Under the pieces are notes generated by a model. That model was given only the letters and a program-made list of their open reading frames with translations. It did not search any database and was not told the DNA's origin. The translations under genes and the position numbers were made by a program. From contig NZ_CP017242.1 in NCBI RefSeq assembly GCF_001908375.1, positions 248,001 through 312,000 on the forward strand: 64,000 bases of DNA, in the 5' to 3' direction. Origin of the DNA: Rhizobium etli 8C-3 (GTDB taxonomy: Bacteria; Pseudomonadota; Alphaproteobacteria; Rhizobiales; Rhizobiaceae). Shown one piece after another: positions 17,602 to 26,295 of this stretch. Each line of letters starts with the position of its first letter. The first letter of the stretch is position 1.

Positions 17602-18626
17602 GGCGTTTTTTCAGGAAGGTGAAGGACGTCTTCAATCGAAAGGACAAGCCTGAAACAGGACGCGACAGACCTCTGCCGCCGCTGCCTACTGCTCCTCGTC
17701 AGCGTCATCCTGCTGCGAAGGAGATTACCCCTGATCAAATCGGACCACCAAAAGGTGAGATCAGCCGCACCGACTTTCTCAGGCCGATCGATGGCACACC
17801 GCCTCCAAGGCTCCCGACCGCCGCTATCAATAGCCCGCCGGCGTCGCTGACATACGCGTCCGATCTGCCGCGGCCGCTTCACGGAGGGTTGGACGATCCG
17901 TCGCGCGTTTCACCGATTGTGGAAAGTTTTCGTGAGGCGCACGGTTCAGACCGGAGCAGCGATTTCAGTCAATCGGCTTCCGCTCAACAACCCGCTGGGA
18001 ATGAGACATCGCGGTTTTCCGCCTGGTCGACCAATTCCGGGTTGTCGGATGTTGCCACTGCCCACGACGATATGTTCGACGGGCTAGACGAAAACCCTCT
18101 GAAACGGAGGTCGTCGGTTGCGGAACATCGAGATGTTTCGCCTCGATGGGGTGCTTCGTCCTCCACTTTGTCACCCGTAACGGATAGCCTGTCGGGTTCG
18201 ACGCTGGGCACGTCCCCGTCGATCGACGGCCTGCAGACGCCCGATGCGGTCGCGGGAGAAGGTTACTTCGGCGAAATCCCGATTTATCTTGATCCAGCCT
18301 CGCAGGAGCAAGCGCAGGCTGATAGCAGGAAAATTGTAAGATTACGGAAGCCGTCGAGAGAGGAGATAAAGCTAGTTACCGTCAGCGGTTCGGAAAGCGC
18401 GCCGCAGTCTCCTCGCTCTGCTGCATCGACAGGCACACAACCGCTGCGACAAGACGTCTCTCGCGCACCGACGCCGACCGATGAAACGGCGAACCGCGGC
18501 CTCGATATTCTGCTGCCCAGAACCTATTCCCCGCCTTCCCGCTCGCCGAGATCGCGTTCGGATATCGAACAAGATCTCGTCGCCGCGCATACGGGCGATA
18601 GAGACCGCACGAGCCGGGACAGGTAG
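17574..18626 (+). CDS. Disordered Pro/Ser-rich candidate VirB/VirD4 effector
   Basis: 350 residues from a GTG with GAGAGGAG upstream. The N-terminus LRRFFRKVKDVFNRKDK is a basic amphipathic helix. Then come RPLPPLPTAP (an SH3-ligand-like polyproline motif), a long Ser/Thr-rich disordered middle with many SP/TP sites, and near the end a YSPPSRSPRSRS tract like eukaryotic SR-rich segments. The C-terminus TGDRDRTSRDR fits the RxR-type export signal of VirE2, VirE3 and VirF. No enzymatic domain is seen. Context (just after virD4) and tail suggest an exported scaffold-like effector. This is inference; I know no named homologue. Confidence 0.5.
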   Translation: MVAEEQNGLRRFFRKVKDVFNRKDKPETGRDRPLPPLPTAPRQRHPAAKEITPDQIGPPKGEISRTDFLRPIDGTPPPRLPTAAINSPPASLTYASDLPRPLHGGLDDPSRVSPIVESFREAHGSDRSSDFSQSASAQQPAGNETSRFSAWSTNSGLSDVATAHDDMFDGLDENPLKRRSSVAEHRDVSPRWGASSSTLSPVTDSLSGSTLGTSPSIDGLQTPDAVAGEGYFGEIPIYLDPASQEQAQADSRKIVRLRKPSREEIKLVTVSGSESAPQSPRSAASTGTQPLRQDVSRAPTPTDETANRGLDILLPRTYSPPSRSPRSRSDIEQDLVAAHTGDRDRTSRDR

Positions 18627-18762
18627 CAGACATGCCTGCCCGAGGCTTTGCGGCGGTAAAAGGTGACGGCTGGCAACTTCCAGACTTCCGAGGCGCCCGC
18701 ACTGCTGTTCGACATGACATACGTGTTCGCCAATTCGCCAGATGGACGCAAAGATACAGAAA

Positions 18763-20190
18763 TCAGCGATTATTGCCTTCGGCGCGACTGCGAACGTTCA
18801 GCGCAGGTCTTTGCTTACTTCCCTGTGCCGCCCGCGGGACTGCTGGCATGACGCTCTGCGCCGGATATGTGATTGTGGCATCGTTGTTTGGACGTTGACC
18901 GGGACCCGACTGTTGGTCTATGCCACTACGAACGTCTGGCGGTAGTCTCAGTCTTTTTAGCGAAGGTCCCGTTCGGCCCGTTTCGATGCTTCCCTGTGCC
19001 AACTGACCGAAATCGCGTTTTCGTTTGGCGGTCGCTGCGGCTTGGGGACCTTGTCCAAGATATGCGATTCCTGCAGTGCCAGCGTGGCGTTGATCGGCTA
19101 TACCAAACGTGGCGTCACGATATTGCCGAAGCTTCGCATCGAATTCCTTTGACAAATCAAATCTCTTGGCGATCTCGCTGTATCTATTCAGGTCGCCACC
19201 GATGCGCTTTTTCCAGCTATTCAGAACGTCTTTGCTATATTTTCTGTCCTTGTTAAAAATATCGACGCGACTGGCCGGGTTCGCCAAGTATCTGGTGTGC
19301 ATTTGTTGATCGCTCTTCAGGTCGATGTAGGATCCAAAGTGCTTGTTCAAAAGATTGTTCGTCGCGGATTTATTCCACGATTCTATCGATTTCTTCGCGG
19401 CGGTGTCGTCGATTTCTCGGTGACGTTCGAGAAGAAGAGTATCAAGTCCTTGTGTGACCTCTTTCCACTGTGTACTCCCGTCTTGCTGCCGAACGAGTTC
19501 GTTATCATACATGATAATGCCGTCCCGTCGGGTAATAACGATGCGATCATACTGCTTTTTCTGTTCAGCTTCGAAAACGGCGTAAGCCCAACCTCCATAG
19601 CAATCAGCGTGTATGTCACGAGACATGACAACGTTGGTTCCGATATGTCCATTTCTGCGCAGCGCCTCATCGGCCCGAGCCACAACACCAGTCCAGCTTT
19701 GGTAGCTTGGCGTCGCAATGACATGCAATTCGGTCCGATAGCCTTGTTTTTTCCAGTAGTCAGTGGAGGCTGCACTTGAATCTGGCACCGCCCGCTCCGA
19801 GATTACATTCGCCCTCATGCGCGCAGCGCGACTTAACAGCTCGCGTCCAAAACCGGGATCTGCATCTCTGCCCCAAGTCAGTGCTTGATCGGGGAGTACT
19901 TCTGCAAGCTCGATGTAACCCGGGACATAGGCAACAAAGTCATCACCACAGCATTTCTGCGTTGGTCCCGACAATCCCATTTCGGCCTGTTTGATTGCCG
20001 TGGATTTACCGCTGCCGGGCTCCCCGGCCACCGTGATGTGGGTTGGTTGCTTCAAAGCTTGTCCTGTTTGCTCCTTGACGCCGAGATCAGGGATAATCCT
20101 GTTCTCGTAGATCGAAATCGCCATGTCCTTTGACAATGCCATTGGACCGTTGGATTGAAAATTTTTGAAAATCTCGTTCAATTTCTCCAT
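18763..20190 (-). CDS. Zeta-toxin-like kinase, candidate translocated effector
   Basis: 475 residues. A P-loop, AGEPGSGKSTAIKQAE (about 54-69), and the following KCCGDDFVAYVPGY and RANVISERAVPD segments match the zeta-toxin/UDP-N-acetylglucosamine kinase fold; D in GDDF and R in SERA occupy the usual catalytic and phosphate-contact places. The domain ends near 210. The C-terminal 200 residues are not part of normal zeta toxins and contain KRKRDFGQ and SLKRLRLP, possible nuclear-localisation signals, and end NVRSRAEGNNR, an Arg-rich tail like VirD4 substrates. The start overlaps the upstream small gene by 13 bases. A toxin turned into an exported effector, with a neighbouring immunity or chaperone gene, is the best reading. 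Bartonella shows a precedent with Fic toxins. Confidence 0.65.
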   Translation of the reverse strand: MEKLNEIFKNFQSNGPMALSKDMAISIYENRIIPDLGVKEQTGQALKQPTHITVAGEPGSGKSTAIKQAEMGLSGPTQKCCGDDFVAYVPGYIELAEVLPDQALTWGRDADPGFGRELLSRAARMRANVISERAVPDSSAASTDYWKKQGYRTELHVIATPSYQSWTGVVARADEALRRNGHIGTNVVMSRDIHADCYGGWAYAVFEAEQKKQYDRIVITRRDGIIMYDNELVRQQDGSTQWKEVTQGLDTLLLERHREIDDTAAKKSIESWNKSATNNLLNKHFGSYIDLKSDQQMHTRYLANPASRVDIFNKDRKYSKDVLNSWKKRIGGDLNRYSEIAKRFDLSKEFDAKLRQYRDATFGIADQRHAGTAGIAYLGQGPQAAATAKRKRDFGQLAQGSIETGRTGPSLKRLRLPPDVRSGIDQQSGPGQRPNNDATITYPAQSVMPAVPRAAQGSKQRPALNVRSRAEGNNR

Positions 20191-20501
20191 TCCCCGGCAA
20201 GTTTGCTGATGACTTCATTCAAGTGACGGATTTCCTCCGATAGGGCGGCCGCGTAGACCGCGTTGCCTCCGAGCGTCAGGAGTTTCTCCGCAAGAGCTGT
20301 TCGTTTCACGTTTATCTGAGGCCAAGCCGGATGGTTCTTGACGGCTTCTCCAAACGAGCCGTATTCGAGACTGATCAGCCGTCCTGTCAGCAAAAGGAAC
20401 GATTGATGCGCGTCGTTGACGATCTGGAAAGCGGGCCTGTCGGCATACTCGCCGTTCAGGCCGAGTTCCTGCCCTGTCCGGCCGTCGATTCCCCGAGCCA
20501 T
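20178..20501 (-). CDS. Small helical partner of the zeta-like kinase (antitoxin or chaperone)
   Basis: 107 residues, predicted mostly helical and amphipathic, e.g. SFLLLTGRLISLEYGSFGE and LNEVISKLAGEW. It is encoded directly upstream of and overlapping the zeta-like gene, the position of the epsilon antitoxin in epsilon-zeta pairs. Sequence similarity to epsilon is not evident to me. It could neutralise the kinase in the bacterium and stay behind when the kinase is exported. It lies 32 bases after virB11, so the pair may be transcribed with the virB operon. Confidence 0.5.
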   Translation of the reverse strand: MARGIDGRTGQELGLNGEYADRPAFQIVNDAHQSFLLLTGRLISLEYGSFGEAVKNHPAWPQINVKRTALAEKLLTLGGNAVYAAALSEEIRHLNEVISKLAGEWRN

Positions 20502-20533
20502 GGCGGTTCACCTTTTTTACTGTACCGATGCCA

Positions 20534-21619
20534 TTATGGATGATCCTCGTCCTGCGAGGGCAGGTAGATTTCCAGAACGCCGCGTTTGCCGTTGCGGCGG
20601 CCGACCTGGATGACGAGGTCGATCGTTCGTTTGGCGTAGGAGACGATTTCGCCATGCGACAGCCTAACACCCGAGCGCATTACCATCAGCGCCAGTCGGT
20701 CGAAGGCCAGCGCCGGGCTATCGGCATGGATGGTCGTGATTGCCCCGGGATGGCCTGTGTTGATCGCCTCCAAAAAGTCGTAGGCCTCGATGCCGCGGAT
20801 TTCCCCGAGGATGATTCGGTCCGGGCGCATGCGCAGGCAGCTTTCGAGAAGCTTTGAGGGCATACGTGGCGAGTTCGCCTTGCGGTCGGAGATCAGCCCA
20901 ACTTGGTTTCGATGTGGCGGAAAAAGTTCCTGTGCGTCTTCGATGGTGATCAGCCGTTCGTTGACATCCATCATCTCGATCAGGGACCGTGCCACGGTGG
21001 TCTTGCCGGAGGAGGTGCCGCCGGCGATTAGGATGTTGAAGTTCTCGTTAATCGCCCGGCGGAAGAGCTCCTGCAAGTTTCCGGCTTCAGCCAGGGCAAG
21101 AATGTTGCTGTGGCGCTCGCGCCGCTCGTCATCGATGCGGATCTGACCGCCACTGACGAAGCTGATCTGCTGGCTGTCGAGCGCCCGCGTCAGGTACTTG
21201 CGGATCGACAGCGACACGCCATGCTCGACCGCGGGCTCCACCACGACCTGTACCCGCTGTGGTGAGCCCCAGACGTTGACCCGGCCGGAAACGATCGGGT
21301 TCAGCGCGCCGAGCGTGTTGCGCGTCTCGCCGGCCAGCTGCGCGCCGAGGCGCTTGATCGCATGCGCGGACAGTGACACGTCTATCTCGTGCATATGGGA
21401 AGCGCCCGATGTCTCAACGAAGATCGAGCCGTCTGGGTTGATGACGACTTCGTTGATCCTGTCGTTCGTTAGGTAATCCTTCAGCGGGCTCAGATATTGC
21501 TCGACGTAGGAAATCTCCCGCGGGCGGGGGGGCTGGTCGTGATGCCTGGCCCCCACCCCGCTCTTGTGTTCGTCATGATGATGGTTGTTGTTGTGATGGT
21601 GCTGATGATGATGGCTCAT
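20534..21619 (-). CDS. virB11: VirB11 secretion ATPase
   Basis: 361 residues (usual about 343). Walker A is GGTSSGKTTVARSL, followed by the Asp box ITIEDAQELF, the His box region and the GEIRG Walker B-like motif. VirB11 is a hexameric cytoplasmic ATPase that drives pilus assembly and substrate transfer with VirB4 and VirD4. The N-terminus has an unusual addition: the first 18 residues are mostly His and Asn (MSHHHQHHHNNNHHHDEH), probably metal-binding. The ATG overlaps the virB10 stop by four bases. Confidence 0.97.
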   Translation of the reverse strand: MSHHHQHHHNNNHHHDEHKSGVGARHHDQPPRPREISYVEQYLSPLKDYLTNDRINEVVINPDGSIFVETSGASHMHEIDVSLSAHAIKRLGAQLAGETRNTLGALNPIVSGRVNVWGSPQRVQVVVEPAVEHGVSLSIRKYLTRALDSQQISFVSGGQIRIDDERRERHSNILALAEAGNLQELFRRAINENFNILIAGGTSSGKTTVARSLIEMMDVNERLITIEDAQELFPPHRNQVGLISDRKANSPRMPSKLLESCLRMRPDRIILGEIRGIEAYDFLEAINTGHPGAITTIHADSPALAFDRLALMVMRSGVRLSHGEIVSYAKRTIDLVIQVGRRNGKRGVLEIYLPSQDEDHP

Positions 21620-22989
21620 GTGAACAAAAGATCCCGGTTGACGAAAATGCGAATTTCTTCGCCCTGAGGGACGCGGATGATGGGTGGCAGCGACAGGTAC
21701 TCGCCCAGCACCTCGCTGGCCTGACCTCCGATCCCATTGCCGATTTCGCCTGCTGCCTCGGCCCCCGGGTTGATGGTCACGTTCGTGCCGGAACCGTTTT
21801 CGGAATCCGAATCACCACCGCTCGCCTCGAGCAGGGTGGGGACGGCGGTGATCGTGCTGATCAGGGCGGCTGCGCCGAATTTCTTGAAGTAGCGGTTATC
21901 GACATTGCCGAGCGTACCGGAGCGGCCGAGCCGGTCGGTTCCGATCGACCCGAGCGCGATCGACTTGCCCTCCGGCGTCACGGCGCGGTTCCACGCGATC
22001 ATCACGCGCTTTTGCTCGAGTTTCACGTCGTTGTTGAACTCGCCGATCAGGATGGTGCCTTCCGGCATCATGATCCGCGAACCATCAAACGAGTAAACCG
22101 GCTCCGTTATCTGAGCGCGCAGACTGCCGGGCAGGCTCGTGTCGATCGCGGTTTCCAGGACGGCCGAGATGATCGTGCCCTGGACAACCATGCTCGAAGG
22201 TTCGGTCAGATCTTCCGAAACGGACGTTTCGACGACACTGTCCGCATTGGCCTTCAGAAAGCGCTTATTTCTGTCGAGCTCCTCGCTGAGATCGCCGGTT
22301 TCACGATCGTCGTCGAGCGGAACGTCATCTTCGCCTTCATCGACGATGACGGCATCGGATTCGCGCTGCTTCTGGTCCAGGTCCTTCATCTGTTTCAGGG
22401 ATTCCTCCTGCTGCCGCGCAACCTCCTCCGCGCGCCTGCGCAATTCGTTTGCCTGATCGGCTTCCGCCTTGAGACGGGCGTTCTCTTCCGCCATTTCCTT
22501 GCGCTGAGTTTCCAGCTGCCGAGCGACCGAGGCGTTATAGTCGGACAGCATTTTCTTGATCTGCTCGTTGGAGACGCCAGGCTGGCGGTTGCGTTCCATG
22601 AGCGCGATCTGCTCCTGAAGCGCCCTTAGTTTTTCGTTCAGGGCACGGTTGGGGTCCTCTTCCGGCTTCTCGATGACTGGATCGGCCGGAACAACGAAAT
22701 CGAGCTTCACCGGTTCGTTCGCTTCCTTGTCCACCTTGAGGTCGATCTGCGACGTCCTTTGCGTCTCCACCGGCGTGACGCCGAAGATTTGCAGGGCGGC
22801 GGATGGGCCGGCGATGGCGACCACAAGGAGGCCGCCAGTGAGTAGCAGAGCACCGGTCACGATGAGTTTCATGTTCGCGGCCCTGGAGCTGCCGCGCTGG
22901 CGTGCGCGCCTGACAGCCACCTGCTGTTCCCGCTCGGAATTGATCACATTATCGGACTTTGCGTTCTGTTCGTTATCGCGCATCGGCAA
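21616..22989 (-). CDS. virB10: VirB10 inner-to-outer membrane channel protein
   Basis: 457 residues (usual about 377-390). A cytoplasmic basic N-terminus and one membrane helix (about 40-62, KLIVTGALLLTGGLLVVAIA) precede a long charged coiled coil (about 100-200), then a conserved TrbI/VirB10 beta-barrel domain with the family motif GTILIGEFNNDVKLEQKRVMI-like segment. VirB10 forms the outer-membrane pore with VirB7 and VirB9 and couples it to VirB4/VirB11/VirD4. The extra length is in the coiled coil. It overlaps virB9 by 17 bases. Confidence 0.95.
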   Translation of the reverse strand: MPMRDNEQNAKSDNVINSEREQQVAVRRARQRGSSRAANMKLIVTGALLLTGGLLVVAIAGPSAALQIFGVTPVETQRTSQIDLKVDKEANEPVKLDFVVPADPVIEKPEEDPNRALNEKLRALQEQIALMERNRQPGVSNEQIKKMLSDYNASVARQLETQRKEMAEENARLKAEADQANELRRRAEEVARQQEESLKQMKDLDQKQRESDAVIVDEGEDDVPLDDDRETGDLSEELDRNKRFLKANADSVVETSVSEDLTEPSSMVVQGTIISAVLETAIDTSLPGSLRAQITEPVYSFDGSRIMMPEGTILIGEFNNDVKLEQKRVMIAWNRAVTPEGKSIALGSIGTDRLGRSGTLGNVDNRYFKKFGAAALISTITAVPTLLEASGGDSDSENGSGTNVTINPGAEAAGEIGNGIGGQASEVLGEYLSLPPIIRVPQGEEIRIFVNRDLLFT

Positions 22990-23794
22990 TCTCCATGCGG
23001 CTCATGAAACCGCGTTTCTGCCTGACGGCACTCTTTGCGCCGATGCAGACGAACTGGTCGCCGATACGCATCACCCAAAAATCGCTCGTGCCGTCGACGA
23101 TGACCAGGTTCCCGCGTGTACGGGAATTGACGAGCTCTTCCTTCTTGTCGGCACCGACCTTGAAGATTGCCGGACGCTGTGCTCCCGGCGGCAGGAAGAA
23201 CGTCGTCTGTCGGCCGTTGTCCTGAACCCATCCGGGACGAAATTTGGCCGCGCCCGACACCAGGTAGTCGGTGTTGACTGGGGCGATGTCCGGGTCGGCC
23301 TGAACAGGCTTCGGCTTCTTCTCGTCGGGATAGGTAAACACCGTCCGGAACAGCGTCGCGCTCTCGTTCCCAGAAGCGGCTGCTCCGTGCGAGCGCAGGT
23401 CGAACGAGTAGACGCGCTTGTCGGTGTAGATCGTCATATTCGTCGTCGCGGTCGGGATGATCGGCTTGATGCTGACGACATTGCCGCTCTTCAGCTTCAC
23501 CACCTCCCAGGAGGAGCTGTCGCCGATCAGGATCGACTGGACTTCCTCGCCGCTGGCGAACTGCAACGCAGTGACCGACTTCAAGTGAAGGTCGAGCCGA
23601 TACACTTTCTTGTCGTCATAGGCATAGGTCCTGATCCGTGGATCGGCGGCGGCGGCCGGGGCATGCGTGGTCTTGGCGGGGACTGCGGCAGGCGAACGAG
23701 AGGCAGCGGCCGCGGGCGTCGAAACCTCGTCAGCGGCAAGGGCCGGAACTACGACGACGCAGGCCATGAGAATTGTTATAGTTCTTTTCAACAT
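22973..23794 (-). CDS. virB9: VirB9 outer-membrane core-complex protein
   Basis: 273 residues with a signal peptide (ILMACVVVVPALA, cleavage near residue 21). It shows VirB9/CagX features: DPRIRTYAYDDKKVYRL at the start of the N-terminal domain, WEVVKLKSGNVVSIKP, and the C-terminal VDGTSDFWVMRIGDQFVCIG. It pairs with VirB7 and VirB10 in the core complex. An Ala-rich stretch follows the signal peptide. Confidence 0.95.
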   Translation of the reverse strand: MLKRTITILMACVVVVPALAADEVSTPAAAASRSPAAVPAKTTHAPAAAADPRIRTYAYDDKKVYRLDLHLKSVTALQFASGEEVQSILIGDSSSWEVVKLKSGNVVSIKPIIPTATTNMTIYTDKRVYSFDLRSHGAAASGNESATLFRTVFTYPDEKKPKPVQADPDIAPVNTDYLVSGAAKFRPGWVQDNGRQTTFFLPPGAQRPAIFKVGADKKEELVNSRTRGNLVIVDGTSDFWVMRIGDQFVCIGAKSAVRQKRGFMSRMEIADAR

Positions 23795-24042
23795 TCAGAA
23801 GTTCCTTGTGCGCAATTGTTTGCTGGACGCCTCCAGGCGATCCGAAACGACCGGGAAGCCGAGGGCACGGTCCCACCGTGAGGTCTGGACCGTCAGCTTG
23901 TACAAATCGGGAACCGAAGCTGGCTTCGGCTAAACGGCCAGAAAGGATACCGTCGGTTCGCCGGTTCCCGAGAGGATATTGCCGGCGAAGGCCGGAGTGA
24001 AAAAATGCAGAAAACAAAGTAAAAAGTAATTTTACGAATCAT
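23795..24042 (-). pseudogene. Gap between virB8 and virB9 with a possible decayed small secreted protein gene
   Basis: An ATG at 24042 with AAGGATGG upstream gives 49 residues in one frame (MIRKITFYFVFCIFS start). In another frame the stretch reads FLHFFTPAFAGNILSGTGEP, like a signal peptide and cleavage site, then an amber codon, then LYKLTVQTSRWDRALGFPVV to a TGA at 23795. Together this looks like one small exported protein broken by a frameshift and a stop. It may be the remnant of a virB7-type gene; alternatively it is non-coding. Confidence 0.3.
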
Positions 24043-24064
24043 CTAAGCCATCCTTCAATCAGTT

Positions 24065-24793
24065 CTATCCGGAAGTCTCCGCGTCGATGCGGTAGGAGGT
24101 CACCGTGAAGCCGAGCGGATTTTTCCAGATGTCCGCAAGCGTCGCATCCTCCTTCGGCTGGAAGAGATAGCCGACGGTAACGACGAAGCTGCGCTCGGCG
24201 GTTTGCCGGCCTTTTTCCTCGCGATACTTGGTGATCCGTACGCGGGCGACATCGCTGGCGCCGCGTTGGGTTGCGGGATTGATCGAGATGGACTTCACGA
24301 TGACGCGAACGCGCGTGTTGTTGCCGTAGATTGTCGGCGGGTATTGTTGTGACGACGAAGACCACAGCTGCGAGAGGGTCTCAGCGGCGTTTTCCGATGA
24401 GCGCCTCATGACGTCAGGGATACGGACGGGGTTGTCAGCCGGATCGTAGGTCTCCCGGTCAACAACGTAGGACACCAGCTCGGACTGACGCACCGCGTCC
24501 TGCTGGTCCAGAGACGCCGGGCGAACCTGCGCGAGCTTTTCCGCCTCCCCTGTCGTCTTGTCGACCATGACGACGAAGGGGACCGTCTCCCTCAGTGGCA
24601 GGACCATGACGAGGCAACCTATGGCGAGCAGGCATGCGAAGGCCGAACCTACGGCGACCTTTGCCCAGTCGTTACGTTGCTGCCGAAGGGTGAAGAAAAG
24701 TTCGTCCTCGAAAGCGTGGTGAGCATCGGTCTCGGCTGCAGGCCTTTCAACTGGGACCCGCGGAAAGAGTCTTTCCAGAAATTGCGGCTTCAT
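24065..24793 (-). CDS. virB8: VirB8 inner-membrane assembly factor
   Basis: 242 residues (usual about 237). A single membrane helix (about 47-67, VGSAFACLLAIGCLVMVLP) precedes a periplasmic NTF2-like domain with YVVDRETYDPADN and ARVRITKYREEKG motifs. VirB8 nucleates the channel. The ATG overlaps the virB6 stop by four bases, which leaves no room for virB7 at its usual place. Confidence 0.95.
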   Translation of the reverse strand: MKPQFLERLFPRVPVERPAAETDAHHAFEDELFFTLRQQRNDWAKVAVGSAFACLLAIGCLVMVLPLRETVPFVVMVDKTTGEAEKLAQVRPASLDQQDAVRQSELVSYVVDRETYDPADNPVRIPDVMRRSSENAAETLSQLWSSSSQQYPPTIYGNNTRVRVIVKSISINPATQRGASDVARVRITKYREEKGRQTAERSFVVTVGYLFQPKEDATLADIWKNPLGFTVTSYRIDAETSG

Positions 24794-26295
24794 TCGTCGT
24801 CATCCTTGCGCTCTGTCGTGGAGCGTGCCTGTTCATTGACCGCCGAAGTCGGGATTACCCACTTTGCTGCCGAAGCGGCACTTATCGCTCTGTCGTCGAC
24901 CGGGGTGGCGCTGGTTCGCCTATTTGTTGCTGGCGCGAGATTTGTCACCTTGATGGCCGAAGAGGGTGTTTTTGCCAAGGCGTCGTCCGACCTAACTCCT
25001 ATTTTCGCGCCGTCGGTGACGGCGGCGGCCTTATGGGGATTCATTGCACCCTCCTTCGCCGGGCTGCGATGTCCAGCATACGGGTCGGCATGTTGGCTCG
25101 CACCGCCCTGGGCGGGGGCCGGACTTGTCGCCGGGATGGCTGAGAAGGGCGTATTCGCCAAGGGGTCGTTGGACTGAGTTTGTTTTTTCGCGCCGTCGGT
25201 GACGGCGGCGGCCTTGTGGGGATTCATTGCGCCCTTCTTCGCTGGGCTGCGATGTCCAACGTACGGATCGGACGGCCCCGCCTGGCGGCGAGATGCTCTT
25301 TCCTGCGCGCTTTGCTGCATGCCACGACCGTTGTCACGATCGCGATCGCGTTGGCGCGTACGCCGGGATTTGCCCGTCAGTGTTGCCTTAGTGCCCTCGT
25401 AGACTTGACGACCACTTGCCAGGCTCGCACCGACCGTTGCAACTGAAGCGCCTGCCAAGGTGGCGGCCATCGTCGGCACCTGCGATAACATGATGATCGC
25501 TGCGACCATCATGAAAATGAAGTAGAAGTAAGCAGCCTTGTTCTCGCTGCCCGCGTTGGACTGCGTGAGCATTTCACTTGCTATATATAAGACGAGAGCC
25601 ATCAACATCCCGGTTATCAGAGGTATGCAAAGAAAGCCGCAGGCGAACCGCAGCCAGGTCTCGAAGTAGCTTTTGGTCTGATCCATCATGAGGAAAACGA
25701 TGGCGAGCGGGGCCAATCCGACCGCCACCGCAAAACCGATTTTGCTGAATGCCACCAGTATCGCGGAAAGAGCAGTGAAAATTGCTGCGAGCACGAGTAT
25801 CGCCGCACCAATCAGCAAGTGCTTTATCGTTTTTCCTATGTCTAATATTGAAATGTCTCTTATGTAGTCGTACGCAATCCAGACCAGAGCATGTGTGAAT
25901 TCATCCATCGCCGTATACATGTCGCTTATGCGGCTTGGATCAAGTATGTCAGCCCTATGACTTGTTATTCCGCTAATAAAATACCTTAGTATTATTGCAA
26001 CATAATCATCTGGGAGTCCTGTAAGGGCGTCATATATTAATTTGAAGTTTGCCCATATCGTAGCAAATGTATATATCAAGGTGAATCTGAGCGCCCACTG
26101 CATGTATTCTGAATAATTAATATGCCTGAATTGTATAAGCGTGTTCGCGGCAATGAAAATCAGGCCGACCAGGCCCATTGCCTGCAACAGGCTTCGCATC
26201 GGGACGGCGACTGCCGTGAAGACATCTTCGGCGTACTCGATCACCGTCTCATCGATGTGGGTCATGACGTCTACGATAAGGCCCATGACGATCAC
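24790..26295 (-). CDS. virB6: VirB6 polytopic channel protein with long repeat-bearing tail
   Basis: 501 residues against about 295 in Agrobacterium. Residues 1-300 hold six or seven membrane helices typical of VirB6/TrbL (for example AAILVLAAIFTALSAILVAF and AVAVGLAPLAIVFLMMDQT). The C-terminal 200 residues are hydrophilic and contain two copies of a 61-residue repeat with the core DPY.GHRSPAK.GAMNPHK. VirB6 lines the inner-membrane passage for the T-strand. Extended VirB6 proteins with large tails occur in Rickettsiales, but this tail is different. The start is GTG overlapping the virB5 stop; an ATG lies three codons later. Confidence 0.9.
   Translation of the reverse strand: MIVMGLIVDVMTHIDETVIEYAEDVFTAVAVPMRSLLQAMGLVGLIFIAANTLIQFRHINYSEYMQWALRFTLIYTFATIWANFKLIYDALTGLPDDYVAIILRYFISGITSHRADILDPSRISDMYTAMDEFTHALVWIAYDYIRDISILDIGKTIKHLLIGAAILVLAAIFTALSAILVAFSKIGFAVAVGLAPLAIVFLMMDQTKSYFETWLRFACGFLCIPLITGMLMALVLYIASEMLTQSNAGSENKAAYFYFIFMMVAAIIMLSQVPTMAATLAGASVATVGASLASGRQVYEGTKATLTGKSRRTRQRDRDRDNGRGMQQSAQERASRRQAGPSDPYVGHRSPAKKGAMNPHKAAAVTDGAKKQTQSNDPLANTPFSAIPATSPAPAQGGASQHADPYAGHRSPAKEGAMNPHKAAAVTDGAKIGVRSDDALAKTPSSAIKVTNLAPATNRRTSATPVDDRAISAASAAKWVIPTSAVNEQARSTTERKDDDE
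24925..25275 (-). repeat. Tandem 183-bp repeat encoding the VirB6 tail
   Basis: Two copies with a period of 183 bp (61 codons) keep the reading frame and are highly similar. The conserved block at 25008 recurs at 25191. Confidence 0.8.

Noticed and set aside
21539..21619. Cloning-derived His tag at VirB11
   Set aside because: Mixed His/Asn/Asp/Glu composition in native context, overlapping virB10 by four bases, so it is natural sequence.
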